64,000 nucleotides of DNA, taken from positions 8,232,501 through 8,296,500 of the forward strand of contig NC_060107.1 in assembly GCF_021155765.1 (NCBI RefSeq). The letters run 5' to 3'. Below, one piece after another: positions 46,165-59,258 of the stretch. Each line of letters begins with the position of its first letter. The stretch's first letter is position 1. This stretch comes from Diprion similis. Lineage: Eukaryota > Arthropoda > Insecta > Hymenoptera > Diprionidae. The notes under the pieces are model-generated. The model worked only from the letters and a program-made list of their open reading frames with translations, did no database searches and was not told where the DNA came from. The position numbers were made by a program, and so were the translations under genes.

Positions 46165-49100
46165 ATGTCGCTGTATTTTGATACTCGGGTACAAAATCCT
46201 GAGACTGCATCTATTAGCACATACGCTGCGTGGCATCCGAACTATCCGCTCTTAGCCGTTGCTGCTTATTCCCAAGACAAAGGAGGGTTCGTTACAATTT
46301 ATGACGACTTGGGCGAGCCTCTGCAAGATGTAGAATCACCCGCGCACTCTGTCGCCCAAGTCACCGCTATTGGGTGGCATCATGATAGACGTTGGCTAGC
46401 TGCTGGATGGGAAAGCGGAGAACTTCGGGTTGGTATAATGCAGCCAATATTATTATTACTATCCGTGGTACAATATGTTTTGAATAATTATAAACCTTCA
46501 TATCGTTACTCAGGTTTGGCCAGGTGATTCCGGGGCAAATGAATTTAACGTTATCGTCACGCCACATCGAGATCCTATTACAATATTGGAGTGGAGCCAG
46601 CACGGTGGAAGACTTGTGTCCGCTGATACAGCAGGCTCTTTGATTGGATGGAAAATAGACCCAAGAGGACAGCTTCTAATGGTGTTTCACCATGAATTAA
46701 AAGATTCTTTCACCCACATAGCATTTAAAGTTGTTCCATCGAAGCCAGTTATTGATATTAAGTATGTAAATGAATTATTTCTCGTAAGGTTGAAGATATT
46801 TACTTTGTTTTCTAGTGTTTCCTGTAATCGAAAATTTGAGAAAGCAGTGAATATGCTCTTTACCTCGAGTATAACTGTGGTTTAACAATATTACAGTGGC
46901 TTGGCGAAGGCAGCAGTAGCTGGTGACGAAAGGGCACTTGATCTCTTCAGTTCTTGGCGACCAAGAACAGCAGCTCCCGTTGCAGTTACGATGCAACGAG
47001 ATAATCACGCTTTTTACATTGGAACTACGAATGGCGTAGTATATTTTGTCGATAGTCAAGGGCAATGTATTGAAGTACTGAATACAGATGGTGCTACTTT
47101 GCATTGTTTGCTACACCATCAATCGCGAGACTCTGTAGTCATGATGACGGAGGGGCTGAATATTGGGCATTTTCAAGCAGATCCTATCACTGGTCGCCTT
47201 ACTGAGCTCACCAAAGTGAGGAATCATTCTCCACTTTGTAACAAAATTTATTCGCTATCAAATAATAGAAAATTCTTCAAAAATTGATATCTTTCAGGTG
47301 AAACTAAGTGGCAGGACCGATATGTCTCGATCCGGACCAGCTCTTTGTTGGGCAGGTACAAATACTCTAGCTGTCTTAACAGGAGAACTGGCTATCAGAT
47401 GCTGGGATCTCCATACAGGAGACACTTACGTGTTATCACCACCAGACAACAGTAATGGAAATATTGCAACACCTCAAGAAATCTGCACGAGTCTATCTTA
47501 CTGCAAAAATAACGGTATTGAACTCGATGAACTAATACATACAACAAAGCTTTTACGTCGTTCTTTGTCTTCTTGGATCTGTACTCGTATTTTCAATTCT
47601 TGTTCCAGAAACCCTAGCAGCTGGTACAAATTTGGGAACAATTTATCTCTGGAAATATAAAAAAGCTTCGGATACAGAGGATAACGGCTGGCCAGCAATT
47701 CCGGAGTCCTGTACAATTCATGGCACTGTAAAACAACTGGCATGGGGTGCCACAATACTTCGAAATCCTCTTCTGGTTGTCAACTGCATAACGAATGTTT
47801 TTATTTTGCGACAGCAGCCAATGTGCGCTGCTTACAATGACAATATATGCGCCAGCCAGTTGGCACCGAAGCAAATACTGCTGGAAACGCATGGTCAAAA
47901 TTATGTTCTGAAAACTGACCTGCAGGTCCAGGTTGTAGCAGTGAATAAAGATTATGTTGCCGTTTCTTCTGGGAGACAAGTTGCCGTTTATAAATTGAAC
48001 AGGGAAAATTCCATTTCCACTACATTTGTCGGCTCCTTCAATTGCGATGCTGAGAAAATATTGATTTATGAAAGTACTCTAATTGTACTTACGCCGCTCG
48101 TCATTCAACTGAGATCTATAGAAGGCAGTCTAACTCAAACGCTACCTACATCTCCTGAAGAGGGCGAACCAATTACAATGGAGCTAACTAGCCGATATCT
48201 GACAGTTGCCTCCCTGAATGGAATTCTTAAAATTTGGGACGTGAGCAAGAGAGAAGCCAAATTGTACACAAGGGCTAAAGCTGTTTTTGAAGCGATTGAT
48301 GATTTTGCCGAAATCATTGAAGCTAGGTGCAACTCTGACTGCAGATGCGTTTCAATTACTGTTGCAATGGCAAATTTAATGCCTAGTTCGATTTTTTATG
48401 TTTGGGATATTGAAAGTGATCAGATCTATGAATATAATTTTGCTGATCCTGAAGATGGCCATGAAGAATCTTCTACGTAAGTCACTGCACCTGACTAGCA
48501 AAAAAAGCTAATTCAATTTTTTTTCAAGCTTCTATCTAATTTTATTGTGATTATTGTTAGAGCAATCCAGTGCAAAGGTCGATTAGTGACTTCTCATTGT
48601 TGGGACGATGATGATTCAAGGCTTTTAGTTTGCCGTGCACAAAAGCTGGATTCTGTGCACTCGAGACCTCCATCACAAATAATACCCACTACTGCTCAGG
48701 TACGACTACTGTATCCAAGATTCGATAAAAATTTGTGTCATTTTAGAATTTTGTATTAACTACAATTACGAGTTTGCTAGTTGTATTTTACGTAAAGTTA
48801 ACGCAATTTATATCTATTCTAGGAACCATTAACTAACGTTGTGTTGATAACAATGTTTGCAACGTCGGATCATGGGATTGTGGTACAAGATGTACGTTCT
48901 GTGAAAGATGAAAACTGCAGATTGTTGGGAGTTCGCACTCCGCATATAATGATTTTGAATTCGGAAGTAACATGTGATAATGACAGTAAAGTACGTCATA
49001 TAGTAATGCGCGATTTTGAAGAACTTGGCTTATGTGATATGGCGACGAAAAAAGCAATCCTAGATTTCAGTTTTTATATAAGTATAGCAAACATGGACGA

Positions 49101-51424
49101 AGCCTTCAAAGCGATCAAAACAATTCAAAATGAAGCTATTTGGAAAAGTCTGGCAAGAATGTGTGTCAAAACCAAGCAGCTGAATATGGCTTCACTCTGC
49201 CTAGGCCACATGAAGCATGCCCGAGGAGCTAGAGCCTTGAGAGAAGCGATGCAAGACGACGATTTAAACTTGGATGCAAAATGTGGCATACTGGCCGTAC
49301 AGCTTGGTTTATTTGTGAGAATGAACAATTTTCATGCATAATATTGGTCAGAAGAATTAAATCTACAAAACTGTATCGTTCCTAAGTTCAGAAAAATAAA
49401 TACATATATTTTTCAGGAAGACGCAGAGCGCCTCTTTCGAGATGCGAATAGACTGGATCTTTTATGTTCTATGTTAGAAGCGCGTAACAAGTATCAGGAC
49501 TCTATAGATCTGGCAATAAAGGAAAACAAAATTCGTGAGAAAACGAGCTATTATAATTACGCAAAGACTCTTGAACAGGAAGGCAAGATATCAGAGGCAA
49601 TAGAGATGTACACGAAGGCAGATTGTCACAGATTTGAAGTACCGCGGATGCTTCTGTCTAGACCGAGAGAATTACAGGCATACTTGTCCAACTCAGACGA
49701 TCAGTGAGTACTCGTCGAATTTGGAAATAACGACTGACACATTGTATTTACTGTTTTTACTGAGACTGGATAAACCTACTCTTACATATTTCAGGGAAAT
49801 AAATATCTGGCATGCACAGTATATCGAATCAACTGGCGATATGGAAGCAGCATTGCGTCTTTACGAAAGTGCAAACGACACCTTAGCTATGACTCGTTTA
49901 TTGTGTTATCTGGGGCGTGAGGAAGAAGTTTCCGAGCTTGTTACTAGGACTAATCATGCAGCTTCGGCTTACCATCTTGCTGCACATCACGAGTCCAGAA
50001 ATAACATAGCACAAGCTGTACATTTTTATAGTGCAGCTAAGGCGTATACCAATGCAATTCGTATTTGCAAGGTGAGCCAGAATTTTGTGGATTAATCGAA
50101 TTTTCTTGACCTCAACCCTAAACGATCTATTTGTCACAGGAAAACGACATGACTGAGGAGTTGTGGCCTTTAGGCATGCTGGCGCCGCGTCACGCGCAAA
50201 TTGATGTAGCAAAATATTTCGAAGAAGCTGAGCAGCCCGATAAGGCTGTTCTGTTATATCATAAAGCTGGGATGCTTCACAAGGCCTTAGACCTGGCATT
50301 CAAAACGCAGCAGTATAATGCTTTACAGTTGATAACTATGGATATCAATGCAGATTCAGATCCGGCGTTGATTAGGAAATGTGCAGACTACTTTGTACAG
50401 AATGAACAGATAGACAAAGCTGTTGATTTACTTGCAACTGGTAAATATTACATGGAAGCATTAGAATTAATACAAGCTCACAATATTGTACTCACCGAGG
50501 ATTTGGCAGAGAAATTGACTTTGGAGAAAACTGATAATAACATGGATAGAGAGCAGATCCGAACTTCGACGTTAGAGAAAATAGGAGAAATTGCATTCTC
50601 CCAAGGGAATTATCATCTGGCTACTAAAAAGTTCACTCAAGCTGGAAACAAACTCAGAGCTATGAAAGCTCTTCTGAAGTCGGGTGATACCGAGAAAATT
50701 TGCTTCTTCGCCCAAGTCTCGCGACAGCGAGAGATTTATATTATGGCTGGAAACTATCTTCAGTCATTAGATTGGCAAAATCAACCAGAAGTTTTAAAGA
50801 ACATAATAAATTTCTACTCGAAAGGTAAAGCGATGGATTTACTGGCAAATTTTTATGTCGCATGTGCCCAGGTTGAGATAGATGAATTTCAAAATTACGA
50901 AAAAGCATTCGATGCTCTAAATCAGGCAAGCAGATGCTTATCAAAGGTCACTACGCCTCGTGATCGAAACTTACATAAAAGGGCCAACGATATGGTTAAT
51001 AATAGAATGGCAACCATAAAACGATATTTGGACATCAAAAAGTAAGTATTTGCCTTGGCTTACAGATGTGTTTTTACTTGCAACTTTAATGACAATGAAT
51101 ATTGTCAACAGACTCTTCGAACACGGTGAGACTGAAGCAGCAGTGTCGCAAGCTCACCAACTGATCGAGTCGCAAGGAAGCGATTTAGAACAATCTGTAC
51201 GACGTGGAGACTTATTTGCAACATTGACACAGCATTACGCGAACATAGGAGAGACTGAAAAAGCGCGTGGAACAATCGAAGAGTTAAAACGCCTCGTACC
51301 CGGAATCAATTTGAGTTACTATTACAACGTAAATTTATTGGAGGCCTTAGGATATAAGATTAACATTCAAAGACAGGACAGCTCTGACAAAGACGATGGT
51401 ATAGAAGAATTACTAGGCGAATAA
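46165..51424 (+). CDS. IFT140: intraflagellar transport protein 140 (IFT-A)
   Basis: Core subunit of IFT complex A, needed for retrograde transport in cilia and for membrane-protein entry. In insects its role is in ciliated sensory neurons. Coding exons: 46165-46428, 46514-46761, 46897-47215, 47298-47514, 47609-48476, 48561-48699, 48823-49314, 49417-49703, 49795-50071, 50140-51041 and 51112-51424 (1441 aa; human 1462). Residues 1 to about 640 are tandem WD40 propellers (AAWHPNYPLLAVA, IGWHHDRRWLAAGWESGELR, LAKAAVAGDERALDLF, VKLSGRTD, TLAAGTNLGTIYLWK). After about 680 comes a TPR-like alpha-solenoid (MDEAFKAIKTIQNEAIWKSL, GHMKHARGARALREA, HRFEVPRML, GNYHLATKKFTQAGNKLRAM, EKICFFAQVSRQREIYIMA). 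The acidic C-terminus DSSDKDDGIEELLGE is typical. The gene converges with NASP. Confidence 0.97.
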
Positions 51425-52453
51425 TTTTTTCCATTCAATTATCGAGAGTTTCTTGAAAAGAAAGAAGTTACTGCTCGAACAAATATGTAAGTGAATTTTG
51501 TCAATTCGATTAAACTAATCCGTCCAATGAAAACCGCGTGAAAATATAAAGAGGGTAGTAATAGAAACATTAGTGAATTAGCTCTTATATTTATATTCCG
51601 TCTATGTATTCAATCCGTCCATTTGGTGTTTGTTTTCTCCCAGCATTCGGTGATAATATTTGGGTAGCAGGAAACAACAGACTTTAAACGCGATTCTAGA
51701 AAACCATTTAATTTTTATTTACCAAGACCTAACTTAATAATTACAGTCTTATTTATTTTCATTTTTTTTTCTCATATAATATACAAAGTCTTGATCAGCA
51801 GCCAGAATAAGCTTAAAATATAACGAGTTTCGGGTAATATTATACTTTAGGTGAATGAACAATAAATAGGGAAAATAAAACACATTGACTGATGAACAAG
51901 AATAAAAAATTAAATGAAAGAACGCAATCAACGTGTCTCGTTAAGTTATTAAAAATCGAACATTATAATTCAAAAAGAATGCAATGAAAAGAAAAACTGA
52001 AAAATCAACAGCATCCATTAAAATATAAACCATATATTGGAACTTTGCATATTTTGTTATGCTCTTAACAAGTGTTAAAAATGTGCAAAACCTAGTAGAC
52101 TTATAAGTGAAGCTAGTGACTCAACATTTCATTACACCAAAGCCTAGAGTGCTTATACTTGTTCCATTTCAAGTGCACATAGTATAAACTTAATGCTTAA
52201 AAGATTTCAAGATTATCAAGATGATCCAAACTAAAATTGGCTGAGTGAATAATATTATGTGGTAATGTTACACCGAAGTCTGTTCTTCCAATGTTTCTTT
52301 TCCGGTTTTTTTTTCACTGTTTCTTTCATAATTAAAAATCACACATTGACATTATAGTAGAAAATGAACGGTAAAATGTATCGCAATAATATCGTCAGTA
52401 GGTATTTTAAAATGACATGGGAAACATATTTCATTTGAGATTAAAATATTTCT
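51425..52453. other. convergent 3' region of IFT140 and NASP
   Basis: About 1 kb of AT-rich sequence between two stop codons, presumably both 3' UTRs. No gene is seen. Confidence 0.6.
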
Positions 52454-53985
52454 TCAAGGAGTCGGTTTCTTGGATGGTGTTTCAACTTCCAATTTATCAG
52501 ATTCGTCTGCCTTACGTTTCTTGCGGACAAGATGCGAGATATCACTGGCAGGCTTTGCTTGATTCGTGGAGCTTGAATCGGCGCTACAACTGGCACCGTC
52601 GCCACTAGGACCGGCGCCATTGAGACAGTCAGCAGCTACTTTACTCTTTATACCTTCGACCATGGCTTTGCACGCTTCTTCCTTGAAGTCTCTCATATCA
52701 GCGATCTTTTCCTGAATTTCAGGTAGCAATTCCTTCAATTCCTTTATTTCACCCTCGACAGTGTAGAACGGATCATCTTTCTTGTGAGAATCCTTACTTT
52801 CTTCAAGCTGCTGAATATGCGTTTGCAGGAGCGAAGTAGCTTCGTTGAATTGTTCGATACTGGAGTCAAATTCGTTAGCTAACGAGTAAGCCAATCCAAG
52901 CTGGTAATATGTTTCGGCGATGGCTCTTGGATCGCAGGGTTCAATCTTCGCTAAGAGATCTAAGCAGGCTTGTAAGTCGGTCAATGCTCCCTGCTGATTA
53001 CCACTTTCCATCGCTACTTCTCCAAGTAATCTGTGTGCTTCAGCCAAATGTTTCCAGCCAGGTGGTCCACGTTTTAGTAGAATCAATTTTCCCGACTCCA
53101 GCACCTCCCATGCGAGCTGCAGGTTGTTAATATCATCCTCATCCTCTTCTTTTGAAACATCCTCACCTTCCTCATCTTCATTTGCAGATGCCTCACCGTT
53201 TTGAGTTACCTTGGGAACTTCTTTGTCACTGGAAGTTGAAGCTGATGGAGCTTCAGAGGATTCCATTTCGTCTTTCGACTCTGTGCTATTGGGTTTTTCA
53301 TCTGCTACCTTAGCTTTTTCATTACGTTCCACATTTTTTGTAGAATTCTCCGATGTTGAAGGCACTTTATTCTCATCTGTACTAGCAGTTTTATCTTTAT
53401 TAACAGGGGTACTAGGCTCTCCTTTACTTGGAGAGACAACAGCTTTTGTTTCCGTTTTCGTGTTTACTTCATTGTTGGTCAAGGCCTTCTGTAACAAAAT
53501 GAAAATCCAATTTAGGATTTTGCAAAGTAATACAAAATTTGTATTTATTGATGTTTCACTGTTGAACCTTGGGTAGATCAACTAAAGAAAACAAATTTTA
53601 CCTTTTCCGCATCTGTAGCAGCGCCATTAGATTTCTTGGCTTCGTTTTCCTCATCATCCATCTCATTATCGTCTTCCTTTTCCTCGTTTACGTTATTATC
53701 ATCTTCGTCGAGTTCGTCCTCAGCCTCTACTTCATCAGAACCAGGAACTGCACCACCTAATACCCCAGTTTCTTCTCTGGCTAAAGCCAGAAGAGCTCTT
53801 CCGTAGAGGAGGTAGGGCTCCCCGAGTTCGTCGGCAGTGTCTCCATACTTCTGTGCTAGTAGTTCGCATGCCTGGGCAAGGGCTGTAACAGCCATTCCAT
53901 AATCACGGACAAGAAGGTGCCGTTTACCCTGAGATATAGCTGTTACAGGATCAGTGAAGAGTGCGTTTTCTGCTACGTCAGCCAT
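52454..53985 (-). CDS. NASP: NASP histone H3-H4 chaperone
   Basis: Orthologue of nuclear autoantigenic sperm protein (SHNi-TPR family: yeast Hif1, Xenopus N1/N2), which keeps a soluble pool of H3-H4. Coding exons are 53985-53602 and 53488-52454 (472 aa). The start MADVAENALFTDP follows a splice acceptor directly (CAG then ATG), so a 5' UTR exon lies upstream, perhaps ending at the GTGAGT donor at about 54838. TPR1 spans residues 15-50 (AISQGKRHLLVRDYGMAVTALAQACELLA). It is followed by the long acidic insertion (EDELDEDDNNVNEEKEDD) and a Ser/Thr/Lys-rich linker; NNLQLAWEVLESGKLIL then restores the TPR fold. Further TPRs are HLAEAHRLLGEVAMESGN and AETYYQLGLAYSLANEFDSSIEQF. The C-terminus RKKRKADESDK is a likely nuclear localisation signal. 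Confidence 0.93.
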
Positions 53986-54905
53986 CTGAAAGTAAAACAA
54001 GTGTGAGGAATAGTTTGGAATCGTTGGTGTTTGAAACCTGATTACAAAACTAATTCTAATTGCTATAATTGTGTGCTCCAAATTTCAATTCTTTTTCATT
54101 TATTGAACACATCCATGAATTGCGTTTTCGGGCACAATGTAATGATTTAAAGGAAGATTGAGGGGTTGGGATAGAGGGAAGAAACACTTGTCTCAGGATT
54201 TAAAAATGATTAGCTAACCGAATTATCTGTAAACGCATGCTGAGAAGTCCATTAGTAGAAAAATAAACTGTTTTCATCACGTTTCCACATTCATAGTGTC
54301 AGCTCAGTCGCAAAACGATCTGTAAAAATCAAACTCACGAAAATTCACTATCGCTTTCAGGTATGCAAGAGACGTTAGCATTCCATACTTAGCTAGAAAT
54401 CAAGATCAATGATGCGAAGAAAATACTCAAGACTGGAGAAATATTTTTCATCAAATACAAATCTTTGTACATATTTTTTCCAATGCATGACAATATCAGA
54501 GTCATTATGATCACGTTTATCTCTTTTCTATCAGGTTTGAATTATTTTTTCGACCAGTGATCTACAGAGTATGAAAAATGTTGCTGTAGCTCTAGACGGA
54601 CTTGAAAGCCAATGGCAGAGCATATTGAAGTACAACAAGTGTTTTGTCTGTCTTGAATTTTGTAAAAGCAAACTCTCATCAACCACATTCCTGAATATCG
54701 TGTGACCGAATCAGTGATCAAAGATGATCACTACACCCGACTACTCGTCTAGTCTTATACGTCGGGCTAAACAACAAACACACGTGAGTACAGCACAAAC
54801 CTCAAAGACGGTGTTACTTGACAATGCTGGACACTCACCAGAATTCCCGTAGAGGAATCAAGCGGAAAATGTCCAAGGGACACTGTCTATCGAGGCAGAC
54901 CATTA
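53986..54905. other. shared 5' region of NASP and the claudin-like gene
   Basis: Head-to-head spacer. On the minus strand a GTGAGT donor at 54838-54833 could end a non-coding NASP exon. No other gene is seen. Confidence 0.4.
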
Positions 54906-55202
54906 ATGGTATGGACCATGGAGGAGCATGAAGGATCACCGAATCGTCTCATGGTCTATGACTTTTCTAATAACATACCAGACAAGGGAACGATTAGACG
55001 CGCGGTGTCCGTAGTATCCGGAGGTTTGTATCCCGGGGGCGCGACGCCCGGCGTCTACGTTCGATTTTTCAACCCCCCCACCGACGCTTGCCGACGCGCC
55101 GTCGCTACCCTCGACCAAAAGCCTAAGCGAGTCGGTGGGTTGTTCCAAACCGAGGTTCGTAACGACTGGACGAGTTCAGTGGGCGGTTGGGGTCGGGCAG
55201 GG

Positions 55203-56733
55203 ATGGAGCCGTCTCGTGTTCCTGGAGGACCTGCGCCCCGTCTGGGTTTCCTTCTGGCCACGCTGGCTCTGACGATGGCAGGTAAAGAACAAAATCTAGG
55301 GAACGAGAGTAAGAGGGTGTCGCTTTTTTTCCGATTCAATTTTCAACCTCCCGAAATGTTGCGTGAAAGAAAATCATCGCGAATCGTTCGGAGGCGAGAT
55401 TTAATGCAGGTGCTTCTTAAGCATGGGGGATGATTTTTCATCTCGAGTAACTCGTGACCCTCTCACACGGGGGTAGCGCCTAACCGCGACAAATTATTCA
55501 CATCCACTTTGCGGTCGAGAGGTATAGTTCAGAAATTTTTTATGCTTTTTGCCGGTGTTCTTATTTTCAACTGTCAGGAGATGAAAAATACGTTATACCG
55601 TGCACTCACTCACTCACTCACTCACTCACTCACTCACTCACTCACTCTATTCCTCGTTCGGTCTAAGAGTTATGAACTTTATGCCAAGACGTCAGGTATA
55701 TACCACCCATGTTATTCAATCAATCACTCTCACGTTTCGAATAGCAAAGAGCGATCTTTTCGTTCTTGTATGCGTTTAACAACTTGTCGCGATGATAATG
55801 CTGTCATCAATTTTCCTCTCGACAAACATATTTCCCCATCGTCGGGTGCAATCGCGTGGACTGATTGTTAAAAGTTTTACCAAGATGCTATATTTTCACC
55901 TCGATTAACTGCAGAACTCAACTGCGGCAGATATGACAAATAGAAGACGTCTAGAAATTCCTATTAAGAACATTTACGAGGCTCGTCCATTGCTTTATGA
56001 TCATAAAAACTGTCAAACTTTCTAGACTGACGACGAAAGACTACCGATATAGACACACCGGGTAAATGACCGTGTGACCGGTCATTCGCTGGGTATCTTT
56101 ACCGCGATTATTCGTCACGAATTCTTGACCATTACAATTCGATGAAAACCCGCGAATTGATATAGAATTGAATACAGTATTGATGGTATTCAATAACGAA
56201 TGATATCTGATCATCTAGGAAAAGGCGTCCCAAAATGATTAGACTTGTACCAGAAATACCAGAGTTTCATTAATTTGAATCTTCTAATCGTATTACCTTA
56301 CTTAAATGTCGTTACATCCGTGTTCACTATTTTAACTGGCGCGAATATCATTACTAGACATTTTCCAAACGATTTTTTCTCTTTCCCAAATTTCTTCGAT
56401 CCCATTCATTCGTTCTTAATTACGCATTCATTCATCACCCGCATTAGTACGTCGCGGTCTGATTCATTCCAGCGACAATGTAGCTTCTGAATTGCTTTCC
56501 AGCAACCGGTATGCTCTGCGGTGCGATAATGTCCGACCACTGGGAGGAGGTTAGCTGGGATAAGGACGTCATCAAGGGACTGACAAACATCACAACCCCC
56601 ACGTGGTATTTGGACGGTCAAGTAGCGATGTTCGAGCCTCATCCCGGGCACACACATCACCACCTCCACAAGCAGCCTGGCTTCCTGGTTCCAATGCACG
56701 GCGGCATTTGGACGCTCTGCGTTTCGTTGACGG
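55203..56733 (+). CDS. claudin/PMP22-like membrane protein, 5' exons (partial)
   Basis: Two exons join in frame: 55203-55281 and 56503-56733. Together they encode MEPSRVPGGPAPRLGFLLA, then TLALTMAATGMLCGAIMSDHWEEVSW and a loop ending HGGIWTLCVSLT. The first hydrophobic segment (LGFLLATLALTMAATGMLCGAIM) and the later GxWxxC motif (GIWTLC) match membrane segment 1 and extracellular loop 1 of the claudin/PMP22/EMP superfamily. The loop is unusually His-rich (PGHTHHHLHKQ). Segments 2-4 are not found nearby, so the gene must continue through a long intron. The frame is open further upstream to an ATG at 54906. I prefer 55203 because it places the membrane segment near the N-terminus as in the family. 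The exact member is not recognised. Confidence 0.55.
55603..55647. repeat. (CACT)n microsatellite
   Basis: About eleven tandem CACT units inside the presumed intron. Confidence 0.95.
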
Positions 56734-56905
56734 GTGAGTCGAATCTCTCTTATTAACCCCTGACAGGGGTCAACATCCAAACCGTATACTTATCGTGGTG
56801 ATGTTTAAAAAAAAAGTGTAAAAAATGTCCAGGGGAAATCAATTTCAAATATCTCAGCTTTTAATAAGGCTAGCGAGATTCTTTTGGTTTGAAATTAAAA
56901 AAATT

Positions 56906-56927
56906 GGGGGGGGGGGGGGGGGGGGGG
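56906..56927. repeat. poly-G run (22 G)
   Basis: An uninterrupted G tract, unusual in this AT-rich setting and prone to assembly error and G-quadruplex formation. Confidence 0.95.
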
Positions 56928-58224
56928 AATCGTGCCAGGTCAATGAAAATAATGCAAATTGTTCTCACTTTTATTTTAAACAGCAGTGAAAAATTTGGGA
57001 TCAATTGTTCGAACCATACGGGAGATGTTTGATTTGCAATATTTTCTTTGTTGTGATTTTACATTGATTATTATGGGAAACTGTTAGACTCAATGTAATA
57101 TCAGAGAAAATCATGAGCATGAAGTTGGTAACGTTACTGTAACGATGCATGTTTGGGAAAAATTGTTACTTTCGCACCTTTAGGAATGTATGAAATTTGA
57201 TTAACCATAAACTAAAAAAAACTTATATCGAAAAGCCGATTCTTTGAAAGTTATTCTAAAATCGCGCATTCGTGAGTTTTTCACCTGATATACCGTTACG
57301 TCAACGTTAGTAACTTCAGTCTCATAAACATTAAAAGTGAAATAACTCCGGTATGGTTCAGATGATCGCTTTGAAATTTCACACGGGTGTTTGAAATGAA
57401 AGTGAGAAGAATTTGTGTGATTTTCAATGATCTGGCAGGATTTCGACCCACACGCCTATGGATACGTAATTAATGAGGAAAGGGTGAAGTGCCGGCGGGG
57501 CGGTTTAACTGTCAGCTGCGGTAACCGATATACACTCGCCCTTATACTTTCCTTAATACTACCCGAGGGGAGTTATATCGCGTGGGATTCTGCTTTCTGC
57601 CTCTTGGTTTGAACAAACTCGCGGAAAGTAAAGTTGAGCTTAAGTTTCGCTATTTCGCCACGGAGATATCCTACCTTAACTACGTTCCCAACTTATCCGC
57701 CATGTCTGTCCATGCAATAGTCACGTTATTACTATATATTGGTAGAGACGTATAAATATATGCATGCACGAGTGTGGGAAAATCGGGAGACGACGTCTAA
57801 TCCTCTGATCCTCGACGTGGTATTTCGCCATCTTTATGTACGTTGTTTTGTGTATATATATTCATACATGCAACAAATACATGTACACGAGAATCTCATA
57901 AACCGCCTGCCAATTCAAATCCACGTCGACGCGACGATGCAAGGAGAGAAGAAAGTTGTCGGAAATTCAAATGCGGCAGGGGAAAAGCTCGAGAATCACA
58001 ATATATGTATATATATAAAAACCTTTTCCTTACTTATTCTTCGGGCGAAGCTGCGATCGCATGTACACTGGATATTTTCATTTATTCATATTTTTCTCCG
58101 GATATTCTTTATTTTCAGTCTTTTTTTCGCCAGCAATTTTTCATACGCACCTCGTAATGGAAAATATCGTGAAAAATCACGAATCTCGAGGATTTTGAAC
58201 CGTGCGGATGTAGATACCTCTATG

Positions 58225-58248
58225 TATATATATATATATATATATATA
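58225..58248. repeat. (TA)n microsatellite
   Basis: About twelve TA units. Confidence 0.9.
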
Positions 58249-58496
58249 CATGATGAATAAATATGCGGCATCAGGGTAAAACGGGATAGTGAAAAAAACC
58301 GAGTATAAAATGTACAACCCGTCCATCGGCCTGCAGACGATTTCATATTTCTCTGATGAATCTGCCTCAAGCGCAGAGTTTATTCCTCTAGGTATAATAA
58401 ATACGTTTGCAGTTTTCGTGAACAAATAGAACCGATCATCCCTCTCGTTTTTTCGTTTATCGCTTTGCAGTACGAAGAACTTCGCTCACGTGTATT

Positions 58497-58823
58497 CTGT
58501 GGTTTTTGGAGTCGTTGATTACGAATCTGAAATTAAATTTTAAAAATTCAAGGCGGCGGATCCAACACGGCTGACGAATATTTAAAATTTTATCAAATCC
58601 GGTCAGAAAATTTTGTTCAGTAGTTTTGGGTGTCGCTGATTGGATTTGACATACTGAATTTTCGAAATATAATTTCAGATTCGCAATCAACGGTCCCAAA
58701 AACTTCGGGGCAGAATTTTTTCTCCCAATTCGATCGATTTTGAAATTTTTGTTCGCCATATCGAATCGACCATCTTGAATTTTTAAAATCCGAGTTCAGA
58801 ATCGCCATCAACGAACCTAAAAA
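58497..58823. repeat. dispersed repeat with inverted internal copies
   Basis: TTTTTGGAGTCGTTGATTACG (58503 on) recurs as its reverse complement at about 58678-58703 (CGCAATCAACGGTCCCAAAAA) and again at about 58802-58822 (CGCCATCAACGAACCTAAAAA). Between them are repeated GAATTTTNAAAAT and CATCTTGAATTTTTAAAAT motifs. This looks like a composite or foldback repeat. Confidence 0.5.
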
Positions 58824-59243
58824 CTTATATAATTTATGTAAACCATGTAGGTATACGTGTAGAAGGGTAAGCTTTCTCGGAAATGAATTATTCCTTTAAT
58901 TTTCACGATTTTTTTTTCAATCAATTTGTTTCTAACAATAATAATTTACATTATATCGTAATAATTACTCTCGAGTATTGAAAATCGAAAAAAGAAATAG
59001 CAAAAAAAAAAAAAAAAACCGCAATGACTCAAATTGATAATGTAACAGCAGGATCCCAATTGTTAAATGTAAATTGCGTTTATTTTTTGTGTATACTAAA
59101 GGACACAGCTGTAGTTACATTAATATTGATATGACAGTATAATTACTGCGTAATGAAATTCGGGCGACGAAAATTTATTTCCCTCATTAAACATACATGC
59201 ACACATATGCAAATATAATATCCTATATTAGTTATAGAAATTT

Positions 59244-59258
59244 CCCCCCCCCCCCCCC
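59244..59258. repeat. poly-C run
   Basis: Fifteen consecutive C. Confidence 0.95.

Noticed and set aside
58086-58425. Minus-strand frames containing runs of YIYIYI
   Set aside because: They translate the TA microsatellite.
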